Source: Gottfriedia luciferensis
GTDB lineage: Bacteria > Bacillota > Bacilli > Bacillales > Bacillaceae_G
Direction of reading: 5' to 3'
DNA: 64,000 bases
NCBI RefSeq assembly: GCF_001712755.1
Contig: NZ_MDKC01000036.1
Coordinates: 124,001 to 188,000 of the forward strand
Positions 15,225 through 24,683 of the stretch are shown here, piece by piece (the first letter of the stretch is position 1; every line of letters begins with the position of its first letter). Made by a program: the position numbers and the translations under genes. The notes under the pieces were generated by a model. It was not told where the DNA came from. It did no database searches and saw only the letters and a program-made list of their open reading frames with translations.

Positions 15225-15896
15225 TTAAAAGTAGACTAATGCGACTTTTTCTTTCTCTTCTAAATTTTCAATCATTGAATGCCAAGACTTTGGCTTATTA
15301 GATAACACTGTATAATAACGCTTTAGAAACTTTACAATCAAGTCTGATTGAAGCTCATTCATTTCCCCATCCATTGGAAGGAAACAAAGATCTAGACCTG
15401 TTACTGCTTCACCGTCATTATTCCATGAAGGATGGATATATTCAAAATCCAGTCGCTTATACCCTAGGTGAGCTAATACTTCCCTACGCACATATGGATT
15501 CATTGGTTTAACCCCGCCAAACTCATGGTGTTCTACTTGATAAGGGTCATAAATTTCAGCAAACATACCTGATAACTTTTTATTATTTTCAGTTGCTAAT
15601 GTCTGTAAATCTACTAATCTATTGTGTGCCAAATATGGGCCGATTCCCAAACCAGCTTGGCCAATTATTGTAAAGTCAGTCATGGCAACATTAAAATCGT
15701 CATAATAGCGGTATTCTGTAGCACCTACTACTTTCTCTTCATGGACAGCAACAAAAACACGAATTCCTGGATCCTCCAAAGGCTCTTTCCAAAGATCGAA
15801 TTCTAATACTTCTTCTGGAGGAAATACATCTTGCATTAATTGATGCATTTGTTTAAATAATGGGTCATTAATATTTGTAATTCTTTTATAGTCCAT
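15225..15896 (-). CDS. GNAT-family N-acetyltransferase
   Basis: 223 residues with a GNAT fold outline: VFPPEEVLEFD near the N-terminus, central strand VRVFVAVHEEKVVGATEYRYYDDFN, and GQAGLGIGPYLAHNRLVDL in place of the usual acetyl-CoA pyrophosphate loop (family motif Q/R-x-x-G-x-G/A). The C-terminal half (FAEIYDPYQVEHHEFGGVKPMNPYVRREVLAHLGYKRLDFEYIHPSW) is not typical of small GNATs and may bind the substrate. It lies 15 bp behind a second GNAT gene and downstream of a nitrilase; the three form one operon. Substrate unknown. Confidence 0.72.
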   Translation of the reverse strand: MDYKRITNINDPLFKQMHQLMQDVFPPEEVLEFDLWKEPLEDPGIRVFVAVHEEKVVGATEYRYYDDFNVAMTDFTIIGQAGLGIGPYLAHNRLVDLQTLATENNKKLSGMFAEIYDPYQVEHHEFGGVKPMNPYVRREVLAHLGYKRLDFEYIHPSWNNDGEAVTGLDLCFLPMDGEMNELQSDLIVKFLKRYYTVLSNKPKSWHSMIENLEEKEKVALVYF

Positions 15897-15911
15897 TTTC
15901 TTTCTCTCCCT

Positions 15912-16583
15912 TTAATTAGAATGTTTAAATGGATTTTTCCATTCCATTAGAGTCCCATAATTGCATGATTCTTCATCCTCTAAATAATTAGCTACTACCT
16001 TAACCGGGGTACGACCACATCGAAGTAGAAAACTAATAACTGGATCCTTTAGCTCCCCTTTTATTACAGCATCTAAGTATTGATCGGGTGACAAGTTATC
16101 CGCCTCTTTATGATATCCTGGCATCCTGCCTCCACCAAGCAATCTTTCCAAACCAAGATGTACAACAACATCATACATAGAAAACATTAACCATTTACCT
16201 AAACCTAATTTACGATAGCTAGGTCTGACACCAATATCAACGACATAAAGTGTATTTCCGTTTGGGTTATGGTTACGAATATAACCATGATCAGTAACCT
16301 CTTCCCATGAATGGTCAGGATGGCTAGGATCAAAATGAACTAGTAGACCTGTCATAGAACCCGCCATTTGACCATTTACTTCTATACATAACGCTCCCTC
16401 TGGAAAAAGAGTTATATGATTTTTAAGTTGCTCCTCATTCCACCATAGTTCCGATGGGAATGGTGGCGGAAAGCTTTCTTGTTGAATACGGATTAAATCA
16501 GTAAAGTCATTCTCATTATAATTACGAATTACCACTGGGACTGGTTTGTCCTGGTCGAAAACAAAAAATTCCTTTCGATACAT
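15912..16583 (-). CDS. GNAT-family N-acetyltransferase (YhcX N-domain-like)
   Basis: 223 residues. The acetyl-CoA binding motif is VDIGVRPSYRKLGLGKWLM near residues 115-133 (R-x-x-G-x-G preceded by the V-x-P strand). IRNYNENDFTDLIRIQQESFPPPFPSELWW at the start resembles the N-terminal GNAT half of Bacillus subtilis YhcX, which is fused to a carbon-nitrogen hydrolase. Here the hydrolase is the separate gene immediately upstream (35 bp gap), which supports a shared function. The acceptor molecule is unknown. Confidence 0.78.
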   Translation of the reverse strand: MYRKEFFVFDQDKPVPVVIRNYNENDFTDLIRIQQESFPPPFPSELWWNEEQLKNHITLFPEGALCIEVNGQMAGSMTGLLVHFDPSHPDHSWEEVTDHGYIRNHNPNGNTLYVVDIGVRPSYRKLGLGKWLMFSMYDVVVHLGLERLLGGGRMPGYHKEADNLSPDQYLDAVIKGELKDPVISFLLRCGRTPVKVVANYLEDEESCNYGTLMEWKNPFKHSN

Positions 16584-16617
16584 GTGCTAAAACTCTCTTT
16601 TCTATTTAAGAATAAGT

Positions 16618-17472
16618 TTACCAATCTGGATAAAGGTCTGTACGTCTGTCACGCCATGTTGTAACGGATCCTTTTTCCCGAACTTTGTATAATAAATCTA
16701 AATTAAGATCAGCTGTAACAATCATATCCTGGTTCATTTCACCTTCTACCATAATTCCTTTTGGAGGAAATGGGATGTCGTTAGGAGTGATTACAACTGC
16801 TTGACCGAAATTTGCACGCATAAAATCAACAGTTGGAAGTGAACCAATCGTACCTGTATTTACAACATAAACTTGATTTTCAATTGCTCTTGCATGACAT
16901 GTATAACGTACTCGGTGGAACCCATGGCGATCGTCTGTGCATGATGGGCAGAAAATGACATCTGCTCCTTTTGCTTTTGCCATGCGAACGATTTCTGGGA
17001 ATTCAATGTCATAGCAAGTCAACATCGCAATTGTTCCTTTTTCTGTTTCAAAAACCTTTAAACCGTCACCTGCACTCATATTCCACTCATTTACCTCTGT
17101 TGGTGTAATATGTAGCTTTGCCTGCTCACCAATTCGGCCATCTGGATAGAATAAATGTGCAACATTATATAGTCGATCGCCTTTTTTAATAACATGCGTT
17201 CCTCCAATAATGTGCATATTGTATTGTTTTGCCAACTTTAAAAATAAAGAACGATATTGCTCAGTAAAGTTAGGTAAATCTTGGATTGTTAATGCCTCAC
17301 TTTTTTCATTCCCAATTGACATAAGCTGAGTTGTAAAAAACTCAGGAAAAATGATAAATTCCGCTTCAAATTCCTCTGCTGTCTTAATATAATGCTCTAC
17401 TTGTTTTTCAAACTCTTCAAAGGAGTTTATTGTGTGAAGATGATATTGAACGGCTGAAACTCTTATTTGCAT
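16618..17472 (-). CDS. Carbon-nitrogen hydrolase (nitrilase superfamily, YhcX C-domain-like)
   Basis: 284 residues with the complete Glu-Lys-Cys triad: Glu in FIIFPEFFTTQ near residue 44, Lys in AKLHITPTEVNEW near 122 and Cys in LTCYDIEFPEIVR near 158. Such enzymes hydrolyse non-peptide C-N bonds, mostly linear amides, in the cytosol. Followed by two GNAT acetyltransferase genes in an operon; in YhcX the same two activities are joined in one polypeptide. A pathway that acetylates and deamidates one small molecule is a fair inference. GGGAAGAGGGGG precedes the ATG. Confidence 0.88.
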   Translation of the reverse strand: MQIRVSAVQYHLHTINSFEEFEKQVEHYIKTAEEFEAEFIIFPEFFTTQLMSIGNEKSEALTIQDLPNFTEQYRSLFLKLAKQYNMHIIGGTHVIKKGDRLYNVAHLFYPDGRIGEQAKLHITPTEVNEWNMSAGDGLKVFETEKGTIAMLTCYDIEFPEIVRMAKAKGADVIFCPSCTDDRHGFHRVRYTCHARAIENQVYVVNTGTIGSLPTVDFMRANFGQAVVITPNDIPFPPKGIMVEGEMNQDMIVTADLNLDLLYKVREKGSVTTWRDRRTDLYPDW

Positions 17473-17585
17473 ATTATCCCCCTCTTCCCATTAACTCTTT
17501 ATCTCTTACTATTATTATTGAATAAATAGAAGGAACGGGCAAGTATGTACTCTGCATTACATTTAGTAAATGACTTAACTATGCA

Positions 17586-18260
17586 CTATTTACTTAATAT
17601 TTCAACATCCCCATTTTTATCCAGCGTGATAACTAGATCAGTCATTCCAACAAATAATCCGTTTTCTACCACTCCTGGAATTAAATTGAGTTCTCTTTCT
17701 ATTATTTCAGTTTGAATATGATTAGGTATACTGCAGTCAAAAATATAGTTTCCGTTATCCGTAATAAATGGAGTCGCTCCATTTAAACGAAGTTCAGGGC
17801 TTAAACCGATTGCTTTAATATGTTTCATCGTCATTTCCATGCCAAATGGAATAACTTCTACTGGTAGTCGGAACTTCCCTAATCTCTCTACCATCTTAGT
17901 TGGATCAGCAACTACTATAAATGTTTTAGCTGCTTTCGCAATGATTTTCTCTCTTAATAGAGCGCCTCCCCCACCTTTAATTAGCTCAAAGTTTGGATTA
18001 ATTTCATCGGCACCATCAATTGCTATATCAATCTGTTCAATTTTACTAAAGTTTACGAGTTGGATACCCACCTCTTTAGCAAGCTTTTCAGTTTGTATGG
18101 AAGTTGGAATACCCTTTATATTCAGTCCTTCCTGAACTAATTGCCCAAGCCTTTTTATTGTATATAAAACTGTAGAACCCGTACCTAATCCAACAACCAT
18201 ACCATCTTTTACAAATTCTGCTGCCTTTTCTCCTACAATTTGCTTATCATTCTCATTCAT
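17586..18260 (-). CDS. rpiA: Ribose-5-phosphate isomerase A
   Basis: 224 residues, usual length. GLGTGSTVLYTIKRL near residues 24-38 is the phosphate-binding loop, DGADEINPNFELIKGGGGALLREKIIA near 82-108 holds the catalytic Asp/Glu/Lys cluster, and IFDCSIPNHIQTEI and PGVVENGLFVGM are conserved C-terminal blocks. It interconverts ribose 5-phosphate and ribulose 5-phosphate in the pentose phosphate pathway. AGAAGGTG precedes the ATG. It stands alone between the nitrilase operon and a small membrane protein gene; Bacillales often use RpiB, so RpiA may be an addition. Confidence 0.95.
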   Translation of the reverse strand: MNENDKQIVGEKAAEFVKDGMVVGLGTGSTVLYTIKRLGQLVQEGLNIKGIPTSIQTEKLAKEVGIQLVNFSKIEQIDIAIDGADEINPNFELIKGGGGALLREKIIAKAAKTFIVVADPTKMVERLGKFRLPVEVIPFGMEMTMKHIKAIGLSPELRLNGATPFITDNGNYIFDCSIPNHIQTEIIERELNLIPGVVENGLFVGMTDLVITLDKNGDVEILSK

Positions 18261-18429
18261 GTTTACACCTTCTATTTTTTGTTCTATTTCTTAACTAGTA
18301 TAAGTAATAAATCCAAATTTCATTTTTCCATAAGATGATCAATTTAATCGTACTATATAAAAATAATTTGAATAAAGAATTTTAACTATGAAAAACTAAA
18401 TGAAAAATACTAAGTAAGGTGAAGATGAT

Positions 18430-18627
18430 ATGGATGTCCCTAATTTTGTACTTAAGTTTTGCATCATTTTAATGATTTTACCTGTGACGATCGTGTGTTG
18501 TTATTTTGGTTACTTAGATAAAAACTACCAAATCGTTATTTTCGGTTTTGCACTGCTATTATTTTCAATACTCGGTAATTACTTTGTCTTTACAAGAGGC
18601 AATAAAAATAGTAATTCAGAGCAATAA
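18430..18627 (+). CDS. Small two-helix membrane protein, unknown
   Basis: 65 residues with two hydrophobic helices (about 7-26 and 32-53) and a polar Lys/Asn/Ser tail. AAGGTGAAGATGAT precedes the ATG and a terminator follows 30 bp behind the stop, so it looks like a real monocistronic gene. I do not recognise it. Confidence 0.6.
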   Translation: MDVPNFVLKFCIILMILPVTIVCCYFGYLDKNYQIVIFGFALLLFSILGNYFVFTRGNKNSNSEQ

Positions 18628-18656
18628 GAACTTTTTGTTAGTAACTACAGTTATGG

Positions 18657-18695
18657 AAAAACCGACCAATTTGGAAATTCAATCGATCGGTTTTT
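18657..18695. terminator. Bidirectional terminator
   Basis: AAAAACCGA (18657-18665) pairs with TCGGTTTTT (18687-18695). It serves the small membrane gene (plus) and the convergent flavin oxidoreductase gene (minus). Confidence 0.75.
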
Positions 18696-18721
18696 CACTA
18701 GTATTTTTTGAATTTTTCACT

Positions 18722-20071
18722 TTAAAACCAACTAATAAAAGGAGGAATACTTTGAGGGAATTTAAATAGATTGAATGGGTCATATTCTCGTTTCACAACT
18801 CTTAGACGATTTAAATTCCCACCATAATATGCGGTTGGCCAATTTCTAATAAACCGATCAGGCCAATTTACGTAGTCACCAGTAGTGTATCTTAATAAGG
18901 CATTCCTTAGGTCTTCAACCCATTGATTGTTTTTTCGCTCTTCGTCAGGTGTACTCCAATTAGCAAGATACTCTTGAGCAATAATGGCATCCCTGTAATA
19001 ATAGGCAGTTTCATCTGGTCTAATCCGCCTTACTGCTCCTCCAAGAGATTGGTGCCAAATACTTGACTTTCCATTTGGTGTATTTTCTAGAAAACTTTTC
19101 ATGATCAAGATTGCTCTCTTTGGAAAAGTTTTATTTAGAAAAGACCCTGATCTTTTTTTATAAGCTGGGACATTCCCACTTGGTTCATCAAAAAAATGAA
19201 CAGCTTCTATATAAGGTACTTCCCTTACCATTACTTTTATAGGTGAACCAGTTTCTGTTAGTGGCCGTAACAGTTCTTTCAATTTTGTTACTGGACCTAC
19301 AAATTCCCCTTGAGCAATAATTTGATTTACTTCCCTAGATTTTAGTTCAATTTCTGAAGTTAGCTTGATATCAGTGTTAATTGCCCAATTTTGCCAAGCA
19401 TCAAAAGCGGCTTCAAAGTCTTCCCACTCCCAAATAATCGAGAAGATCGAAACAGTTGAAATTGGGTGTACTTTAAATTTAAGCGACGTGACAATGCCAA
19501 AATTTCCGCCTCCACCGCCACAGCAAACCCAAAAAAGATCACTATTCTTGTTCTTATTTGCTTTAATCAGTTTCGCTTTCCCATGCCCATTCGATACTAC
19601 TATTTCTATTTCAAGTAGATTATCACATGTAAGACCATATAATCGCGACAGCATCCCGATACCTCCACCAAGTGTAAGACCAACAAGGCCAACACTACTT
19701 TCAGTACCTGCTGGGATTGTCGTACCATTTTCCCATAGAATATTATATACTTTCCCTAAATCAGCCCCGGCTTGTATTTTTGCGGTCATGTTTTTGCAAT
19801 CTACACTAACTGTATTCATCTCACTAACATCGATAACAAGACCACCATCTACGAGCGAATAATTTTCATAGTTATGCCTGCCACTTCTTACTCTAAATGG
19901 CATATTATTTTCCTTCACCCAATTCAAAGCATTTAATACATCTCGTTTCTTTTGGCAAAATACAATTATTTTAGGGAATTTAGGATTGTTTAAAGTATTA
20001 TTTGTTCTAGCCTGTTCATAATCCGCATCACCTGGTGTCACAATCCGTCCAGTCAGATTTGTCTTTTCCAA
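18722..20071 (-). CDS. FAD-linked oxidoreductase with berberine-bridge domain
   Basis: 449 residues. FAD-binding_4 fold with RVRSGRHNYENYS (His66 as covalent FAD link), GLTLGGGIGMLSRLYGLTCDN (Cys148 at the position of the second, 6-S-cysteinyl link of bicovalent flavoproteins) and CGGGGGNFGIVTSLKF. The C-terminal BBE segment reads YYGGNLNRLRVVKREYDPFNLF. Such enzymes oxidise sugars or alkaloid-like alcohols with oxygen; Bacillus YgaK and the spore-coat protein CotQ/YvdP belong here. The start is TTG 20071, with AAAGGGG nine bases upstream. It follows the P450 gene by 100 bp on the same strand, so co-transcription is possible. Confidence 0.88.
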   Translation of the reverse strand: MEKTNLTGRIVTPGDADYEQARTNNTLNNPKFPKIIVFCQKKRDVLNALNWVKENNMPFRVRSGRHNYENYSLVDGGLVIDVSEMNTVSVDCKNMTAKIQAGADLGKVYNILWENGTTIPAGTESSVGLVGLTLGGGIGMLSRLYGLTCDNLLEIEIVVSNGHGKAKLIKANKNKNSDLFWVCCGGGGGNFGIVTSLKFKVHPISTVSIFSIIWEWEDFEAAFDAWQNWAINTDIKLTSEIELKSREVNQIIAQGEFVGPVTKLKELLRPLTETGSPIKVMVREVPYIEAVHFFDEPSGNVPAYKKRSGSFLNKTFPKRAILIMKSFLENTPNGKSSIWHQSLGGAVRRIRPDETAYYYRDAIIAQEYLANWSTPDEERKNNQWVEDLRNALLRYTTGDYVNWPDRFIRNWPTAYYGGNLNRLRVVKREYDPFNLFKFPQSIPPFISWF

Positions 20072-20171
20072 AAAATATAACCCCTTTCAAACATACAGTA
20101 AAGAGAATGCTATATTCTATGAAAAATCTCCTGGAAAAGACACTTGCCTATGTGTGTACATTAAATACCGC

Positions 20172-21503
20172 TCATTTTCTCTTTTTTACAATCATACGCA
20201 ATCCATCTTTCGGACGAAGTGTGATAAGTGGTTCTGTCTCCAATTTATGATGATTAGGAGCTAGTGCAATCGTATAATGCTGAACGACTGTTGCTAATAC
20301 TAAAGTAGCCTCCATAATTGCGAAATGATTTCCGATACAAACACGTGGCCCACCACCAAAAGGAAAATACGCATATTCAGGAACCCCTTCTACCTTTCCA
20401 TTCTTAAAACGCTCTGGAAGAAATTCTTCTGCATGTGAGAAATACCTTTCAGAACGCTGCATGATATAAGAACTCATCATGACTGTCTCACCTTTTTGAA
20501 TTCTGAAGTCACCAATGCTGACATCTTCTATTGCTTTTCTGCTAATAAGCCATGCAGGAGGATAGAGACGTAAACTTTCCCAAATAATTTGCTGAGTATA
20601 AATTAAATCTTTCATTGATTGATAATCTGCTCGTTTTTTACCTAGAACACGATCTACTTCTTCATATAATAATTTAGCTTTATCCGGATGCTGAGATAAA
20701 AGATATAAGCACCAAGATAATGCATTTGCAGTCGTTTCATGACCCGCAAGAAAAATTGTCATTGCTTCATCCCTTAATTGTTGATTCGTCATGCCTTCAT
20801 TAGACTCTTCATCCCTTGCTTGCATTAATAGTCCTAGTAAATCTTCCTTTGTTTCTGAGCTATTTCTTTTTTCAATCATTTCATATAACACCTTATCGAT
20901 TGCCTTAATAGCCTCCGATAAAGATTTATTTTTTGGTGTATTCAGTTTGAGTGGAGCTTTTAAAACGGATCGAATTCGCTTCGTTGCAATCTCCATAATA
21001 ATGTCAAAATGCTTCCCAACACGATCATGTCCTTGACTCAGATCCATACTAAACATAGTTTTAGCAATAATAGCTAATGTAAGCTCCATCATATCTCTAC
21101 TAATGAGACGCTCTTCACCATCTTTCCATGAACAAATAAACTCTTCAGTGAGCAATGTCATATCCTTTGCATAGGATTGAATATGCTGCTTCGTAAATGA
21201 TGGCTGAATCAAACGCCGCTGCCTCATATGTACTTCATCTTCACTCGTTAACAATCCCTCACCGAGCAACGTTTTCATCTCTTGAAATGGCTTTGATTTA
21301 TGGAATGAATACTGCTTCGTTACTAATACCTCTTTTATTAAATCGGGCTCTAATAGCAAGTTCATTTTACGATGAGCAAAACGAAATGAGACAATCGTAT
21401 CATGATTTCTATAAAGTTCACTTAAAAAATATATTGGATCTTTCCGAAACTCATTCAAATGCCCTAAAGGTGAATAAGAAGCCAGTCCTTTTACTTCAAG
21501 CAT
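20172..21503 (-). CDS. Cytochrome P450
   Basis: 443 residues from ATG 21503 (ATGGAG eight bases upstream; the frame reaches GTG 21512). All P450 signatures are present: I-helix FLAGHETTANALSW, ExxR in ESLRLYPP, PERF region, and the heme loop FPFGGGPRVCIGNHFA with Cys389 as axial ligand. No membrane anchor, so soluble, and no fused reductase domain, so it needs external electron donors. Sequence style resembles the CYP4/CYP102-like bacterial fatty-acid class. Flanked downstream by a flavin oxidoreductase in the same direction. Substrate unknown. Confidence 0.93.
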   Translation of the reverse strand: MLEVKGLASYSPLGHLNEFRKDPIYFLSELYRNHDTIVSFRFAHRKMNLLLEPDLIKEVLVTKQYSFHKSKPFQEMKTLLGEGLLTSEDEVHMRQRRLIQPSFTKQHIQSYAKDMTLLTEEFICSWKDGEERLISRDMMELTLAIIAKTMFSMDLSQGHDRVGKHFDIIMEIATKRIRSVLKAPLKLNTPKNKSLSEAIKAIDKVLYEMIEKRNSSETKEDLLGLLMQARDEESNEGMTNQQLRDEAMTIFLAGHETTANALSWCLYLLSQHPDKAKLLYEEVDRVLGKKRADYQSMKDLIYTQQIIWESLRLYPPAWLISRKAIEDVSIGDFRIQKGETVMMSSYIMQRSERYFSHAEEFLPERFKNGKVEGVPEYAYFPFGGGPRVCIGNHFAIMEATLVLATVVQHYTIALAPNHHKLETEPLITLRPKDGLRMIVKKRK

Positions 21504-21990
21504 TATAATCACTCCATTTCAGGAAATTTTAATCATAGGATACTCTTATTATATTAAGAAGAAGAGACGGCTAATGCTTTTTATATTTTGATCTACGTGT
21601 ACTTAAAACTAGCAGACTTGTATTCTAGGAATTATTTTTAGATCTAAAAAAAGACTGCCTAATTTAGACAATCTTTCAGAGATGATACGTTCTGATAAAG
21701 AATATGGTACAAATCTTGAAAAGTTAATCTTCTTCTCGACTGTGTCCAATCCATTCTGAAACGACATAAGAAATAGAAGGATCTTTTTGCCCTTCCAAAT
21801 CGTGTTTCTCGACATAGTGTTTTTTTATTTCTAGTCCATATGCCTAATTCTTATCAAAGTTTGTCGAAGCTTTTAATTATTTCTTAACAATATAAACATT
21901 CAAATGATTCAGATTTATTATATAATTTAATTGTCTTATCTTTTCGACAGGATAAGGAGGAAAGGCTTATTTTTTTAGGGGAAATGTCGA
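21504..21990. other. Intergenic region with leader of the immune inhibitor A remnant
   Basis: About 490 bp. The right part carries a promoter-like TATAAT near 21928 and a strong GATAAGGAGGAAAGG (about 21951-21965) preceded by a small inverted repeat CTTATC/GATAAG. No start codon follows that site at normal distance, suggesting that a gene start has been deleted here. Confidence 0.4.
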
Positions 21991-22668
21991 ATGAAAAATG
22001 AGGAGGAATGGAGTGTTGCCCTTCCAGGTTTCTATGTTGATGATGTCAAAGTGACGACTAACAATAAGGAAATCCTATCAGACGATGCAGAAGGAACTTC
22101 GAAGTTTAACCTTAGTGGATTCACAAAAGATTCTGGTAAGAAAGAAACAAGTCACTACTATTTATTAGAATGGCGTTCTCACAACGGCTCTGATTCAGGT
22201 TTAGCAAATGTAAACCGCAGAGGCACAATGTTATCTTATGATCAAGGGCTAGTGGTTTGGTATGTTGATAATAGTTTTGACAACAACTGGACAGGTCAAG
22301 GTTACCACCCTGGTGATGGCTTCTTAGGAGTTGTCGATGCCGATCAGCACAACAATATCTGGCATAATAAAAATTGGACAGATCCTACTGATAGCTACGG
22401 TCTAAATAAAGTTCTAGGTTCAAACAGCTACCAAATGCATGATGCGGCATTTAGCTTAAATAAAGGCAGCGATGTCACTATTGGTGATTCATCTTTCTAC
22501 ATGAAAGATAGCTTTACACAAAGTAATGCCCTATTCGATGATTCTCAAGATTATAGCAACCCTCAAGATCCAGATGTTGGCCGAAATGTTCCTAAATACG
22601 GATTGAAAGTTCGTGTAGTGGGTCAAAGTGCTGACGGTTCAGTTGGGAAAATTGTTGTCTTTAAATAA
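21991..22668 (+). pseudogene. inhA: 3' remnant of immune inhibitor A (M6 metalloprotease)
   Basis: 225 residues that match only the C-terminal third of immune inhibitor A proteases: GFYVDDVKV, DDAEGTSKFNLSGF, HYYLLEWRSHNG, GLVVWYVDNSFDNNW, HPGDGFLGVVDAD and a C-terminal beta domain. The signal peptide, propeptide and the zinc site H-E-x-x-H of InhA are absent, and the product would stay in the cytosol. Full InhA is close to 790 residues. A strong ribosome binding site 25-40 bp upstream is not paired with a start codon, as expected if a deletion fused the old leader to the 3' part. A proper terminator follows. Confidence 0.85.
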
Positions 22669-22706
22669 AAATGAAGTGAACTCAAAAAGTTTATAAAATT
22701 AATAGC

Positions 22707-22750
22707 GAGGATTGAATCCTGTATTGTACAGGACTCAATCCTCTTAATTT
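22707..22750 (+). terminator. Terminator behind the inhA remnant
   Basis: GAGGATTGA (22707-22715) pairs with TCAATCCTC (22735-22743), with an inner TCCTGT/ACAGGA stem, followed by TTAATTTT. Confidence 0.75.
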
Positions 22751-22800
22751 TGTCTAAAGTCGTCTTCCGCTTAGCTCTAAAGAAAAAATAAACATTTTTC

Positions 22801-24588
22801 TCATTCAATTATTCCTATTTCTTGAGCCATCTGAACCGCTTCTTCCTTGTTACGCACGCCTAACTTTGTGTAAGCCGTGGAAGCATAGTTTCTGACCGTA
22901 CCATTTGACAAATATAACCTTGAAGCTATCGTGTTGTATCGTAGTCCCTTTGCTACTAGCTGCAATATTTCTATCTCTCTAGCTGTTAGCTCATAAGCAG
23001 TTGCTTTAGATTGTGGTGTCTCATTTTGCGCATCAAACTTCTCAAATATTTTGTGAGACATTTCCTGATCTATCAGGGTCCCACCTCTGTGTATAAGTCG
23101 GATTGCATTAGCTAGCTCCAACGTTTCAATAGATTTAAGTAAAAAACCATCCGCACCGCAACGAAGGGAGTCCAGCGCCTGTTCCGTATCCTGAAACGTT
23201 GTAAAAATCAATACGCGGATATGTGGCCATTGTTGTTTAATCCTTTTGGTTGCTTCGACTCCATCCATGTGGCGCATATCTAAATCCATTAGTACAATAT
23301 CGGGTTGAAGGCTCCCGCACATCTCGATGGCTTGATTGCCATCTTCAGCCAAACCGACTACATTTAAATCTTCATATCTTTCGAGTAGTGTCCTCAAACT
23401 TTCCCGAACAAACGGTTGATCGTCGACAATTAACAATCGAATAAGTCCATCTTTTATTTCAGTTTGTCGCGGTATAGTACAAGTAACAAGCATTCCTTCA
23501 TCTGGTTTTGTATATACAGACAATTGACCTTGCAAATTCATTGCCCGCTCTTTCATCGCTCTAATACCAAAGCCTTCCTGCCATTCTACATTTCCCTTAC
23601 CATTATCTTGCACTTCTAACCTAGTAAATTGTTGTTCAAACTGCAATGAAACTATAATTTCATTCCCCTGACCATGACGTACTGCATTTGTAAGGGACTC
23701 TTGTAAGCAACGGATGAATGCCATTCTCGCCTGCCGAGACAGTTCGTATTCCTCTCCGAATGCTCGAAAGCTTACATTCACCCGAGCGTACTCTTGAAAT
23801 TCGGCTCCAAGATTTTGTAGAGATTGAGTTAAGGAAAGCGATTGACACGGTGAATCCATTTGATGTAGGTAACCTCTCACGTCCTCAATGCTTCTACGCC
23901 CCATTTCAAGCAGAGAATCTAACCTCTGAATACCCTTTTCGGTAACAAGCTCGGTACGTAACGTTTCCATCCCCAAAATAATGGATGTATAAGTGTGGCC
24001 AACTGTATCATGAAGCTCACTAGACAGCCTGCTTCGTTCCTCTGCAAGTGTAATGCGTTCGATCTGAGACATATATTGCTCAAGTACCGCGTTTTGTTTA
24101 CAAATCGCTTCATTTTGCTTATGATTGACGATTAATAAATGAAAAGCGAACCCCATTACATAAGCGAATCCGTAGTATGTGACCATAATCCAATAGCTAT
24201 TACTTGGCGCAACCGCATCGAAAATTCCAGTTATAATAAAAATTGTTGTTGGAGCTGTCCAATAATAGGACAAATACTTACTATTTGCTGCGATAAGAAA
24301 CACCGATATAAGAAATGTGCTGTAAGCTTCTGGAAATAAAGAAGTTAAATAGATACATAGTCCGCCATATAGCAATATTTCTGTGAACAAGTAATATTTG
24401 TAATTGAACAGTAAGGCTACCCATGGAATAGAGAAGGCAACAATCTCCCAAGGAATAATAACCCAAAGTGATAGTGTTAAACCATCCTGAAAATTTAATG
24501 TAGTTAGGATGATCGAGACACTAACAAGTAGACGGATTCCTAACATAATCCAATCATACCAAAACCAATACTTAACCATATTCAACAA
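22801..24588 (-). CDS. Fused NarX/DesK-type histidine kinase and NarL-type response regulator
   Basis: 595 residues in one frame. Residues 1-155 form about five membrane helices. A HisKA_3 dimerisation domain follows with phosphoacceptor His193 in SSELHDTVGHTYTSIILGMETLR, then an ATPase domain (ESLTNAVRHG at 297-306, VQDNGKG at 326-332, GFGIRAMKERA at 339-349). From about 384 a full NarL/LuxR response regulator begins: LIVDDQPFVRESL (Asp389/390), Asp435 in VLMDLDMRHMDG, Lys485, and a LuxR helix-turn-helix TAREIEILQLVAKGLRYNTIASRLYLSNGTVRNY (535-568). These two parts are normally separate genes. The start is TTG 24588, eight bases after AGGGGG. It follows the sensor protein gene by about 95 bp. 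Confidence 0.9.
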   Translation of the reverse strand: MLNMVKYWFWYDWIMLGIRLLVSVSIILTTLNFQDGLTLSLWVIIPWEIVAFSIPWVALLFNYKYYLFTEILLYGGLCIYLTSLFPEAYSTFLISVFLIAANSKYLSYYWTAPTTIFIITGIFDAVAPSNSYWIMVTYYGFAYVMGFAFHLLIVNHKQNEAICKQNAVLEQYMSQIERITLAEERSRLSSELHDTVGHTYTSIILGMETLRTELVTEKGIQRLDSLLEMGRRSIEDVRGYLHQMDSPCQSLSLTQSLQNLGAEFQEYARVNVSFRAFGEEYELSRQARMAFIRCLQESLTNAVRHGQGNEIIVSLQFEQQFTRLEVQDNGKGNVEWQEGFGIRAMKERAMNLQGQLSVYTKPDEGMLVTCTIPRQTEIKDGLIRLLIVDDQPFVRESLRTLLERYEDLNVVGLAEDGNQAIEMCGSLQPDIVLMDLDMRHMDGVEATKRIKQQWPHIRVLIFTTFQDTEQALDSLRCGADGFLLKSIETLELANAIRLIHRGGTLIDQEMSHKIFEKFDAQNETPQSKATAYELTAREIEILQLVAKGLRYNTIASRLYLSNGTVRNYASTAYTKLGVRNKEEAVQMAQEIGIIE

Positions 24589-24683
24589 GTCATTTACCCC
24601 CTAAGTAGCCTTCCTTCTTATTACCTATATTATAGAATAATCTTTATCGCATTTTTATACTTTTAAGTTTAGACTGCAAACTT

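Noticed and set aside
15104..15301. 65-codon plus-strand frame
   Set aside because: It runs through the bidirectional terminator and the end of the convergent GNAT gene.
21609..21815. 68-codon frame on the minus strand
   Set aside because: No ribosome binding site, no domain, biased composition; sits in a promoter region of a pseudogene.
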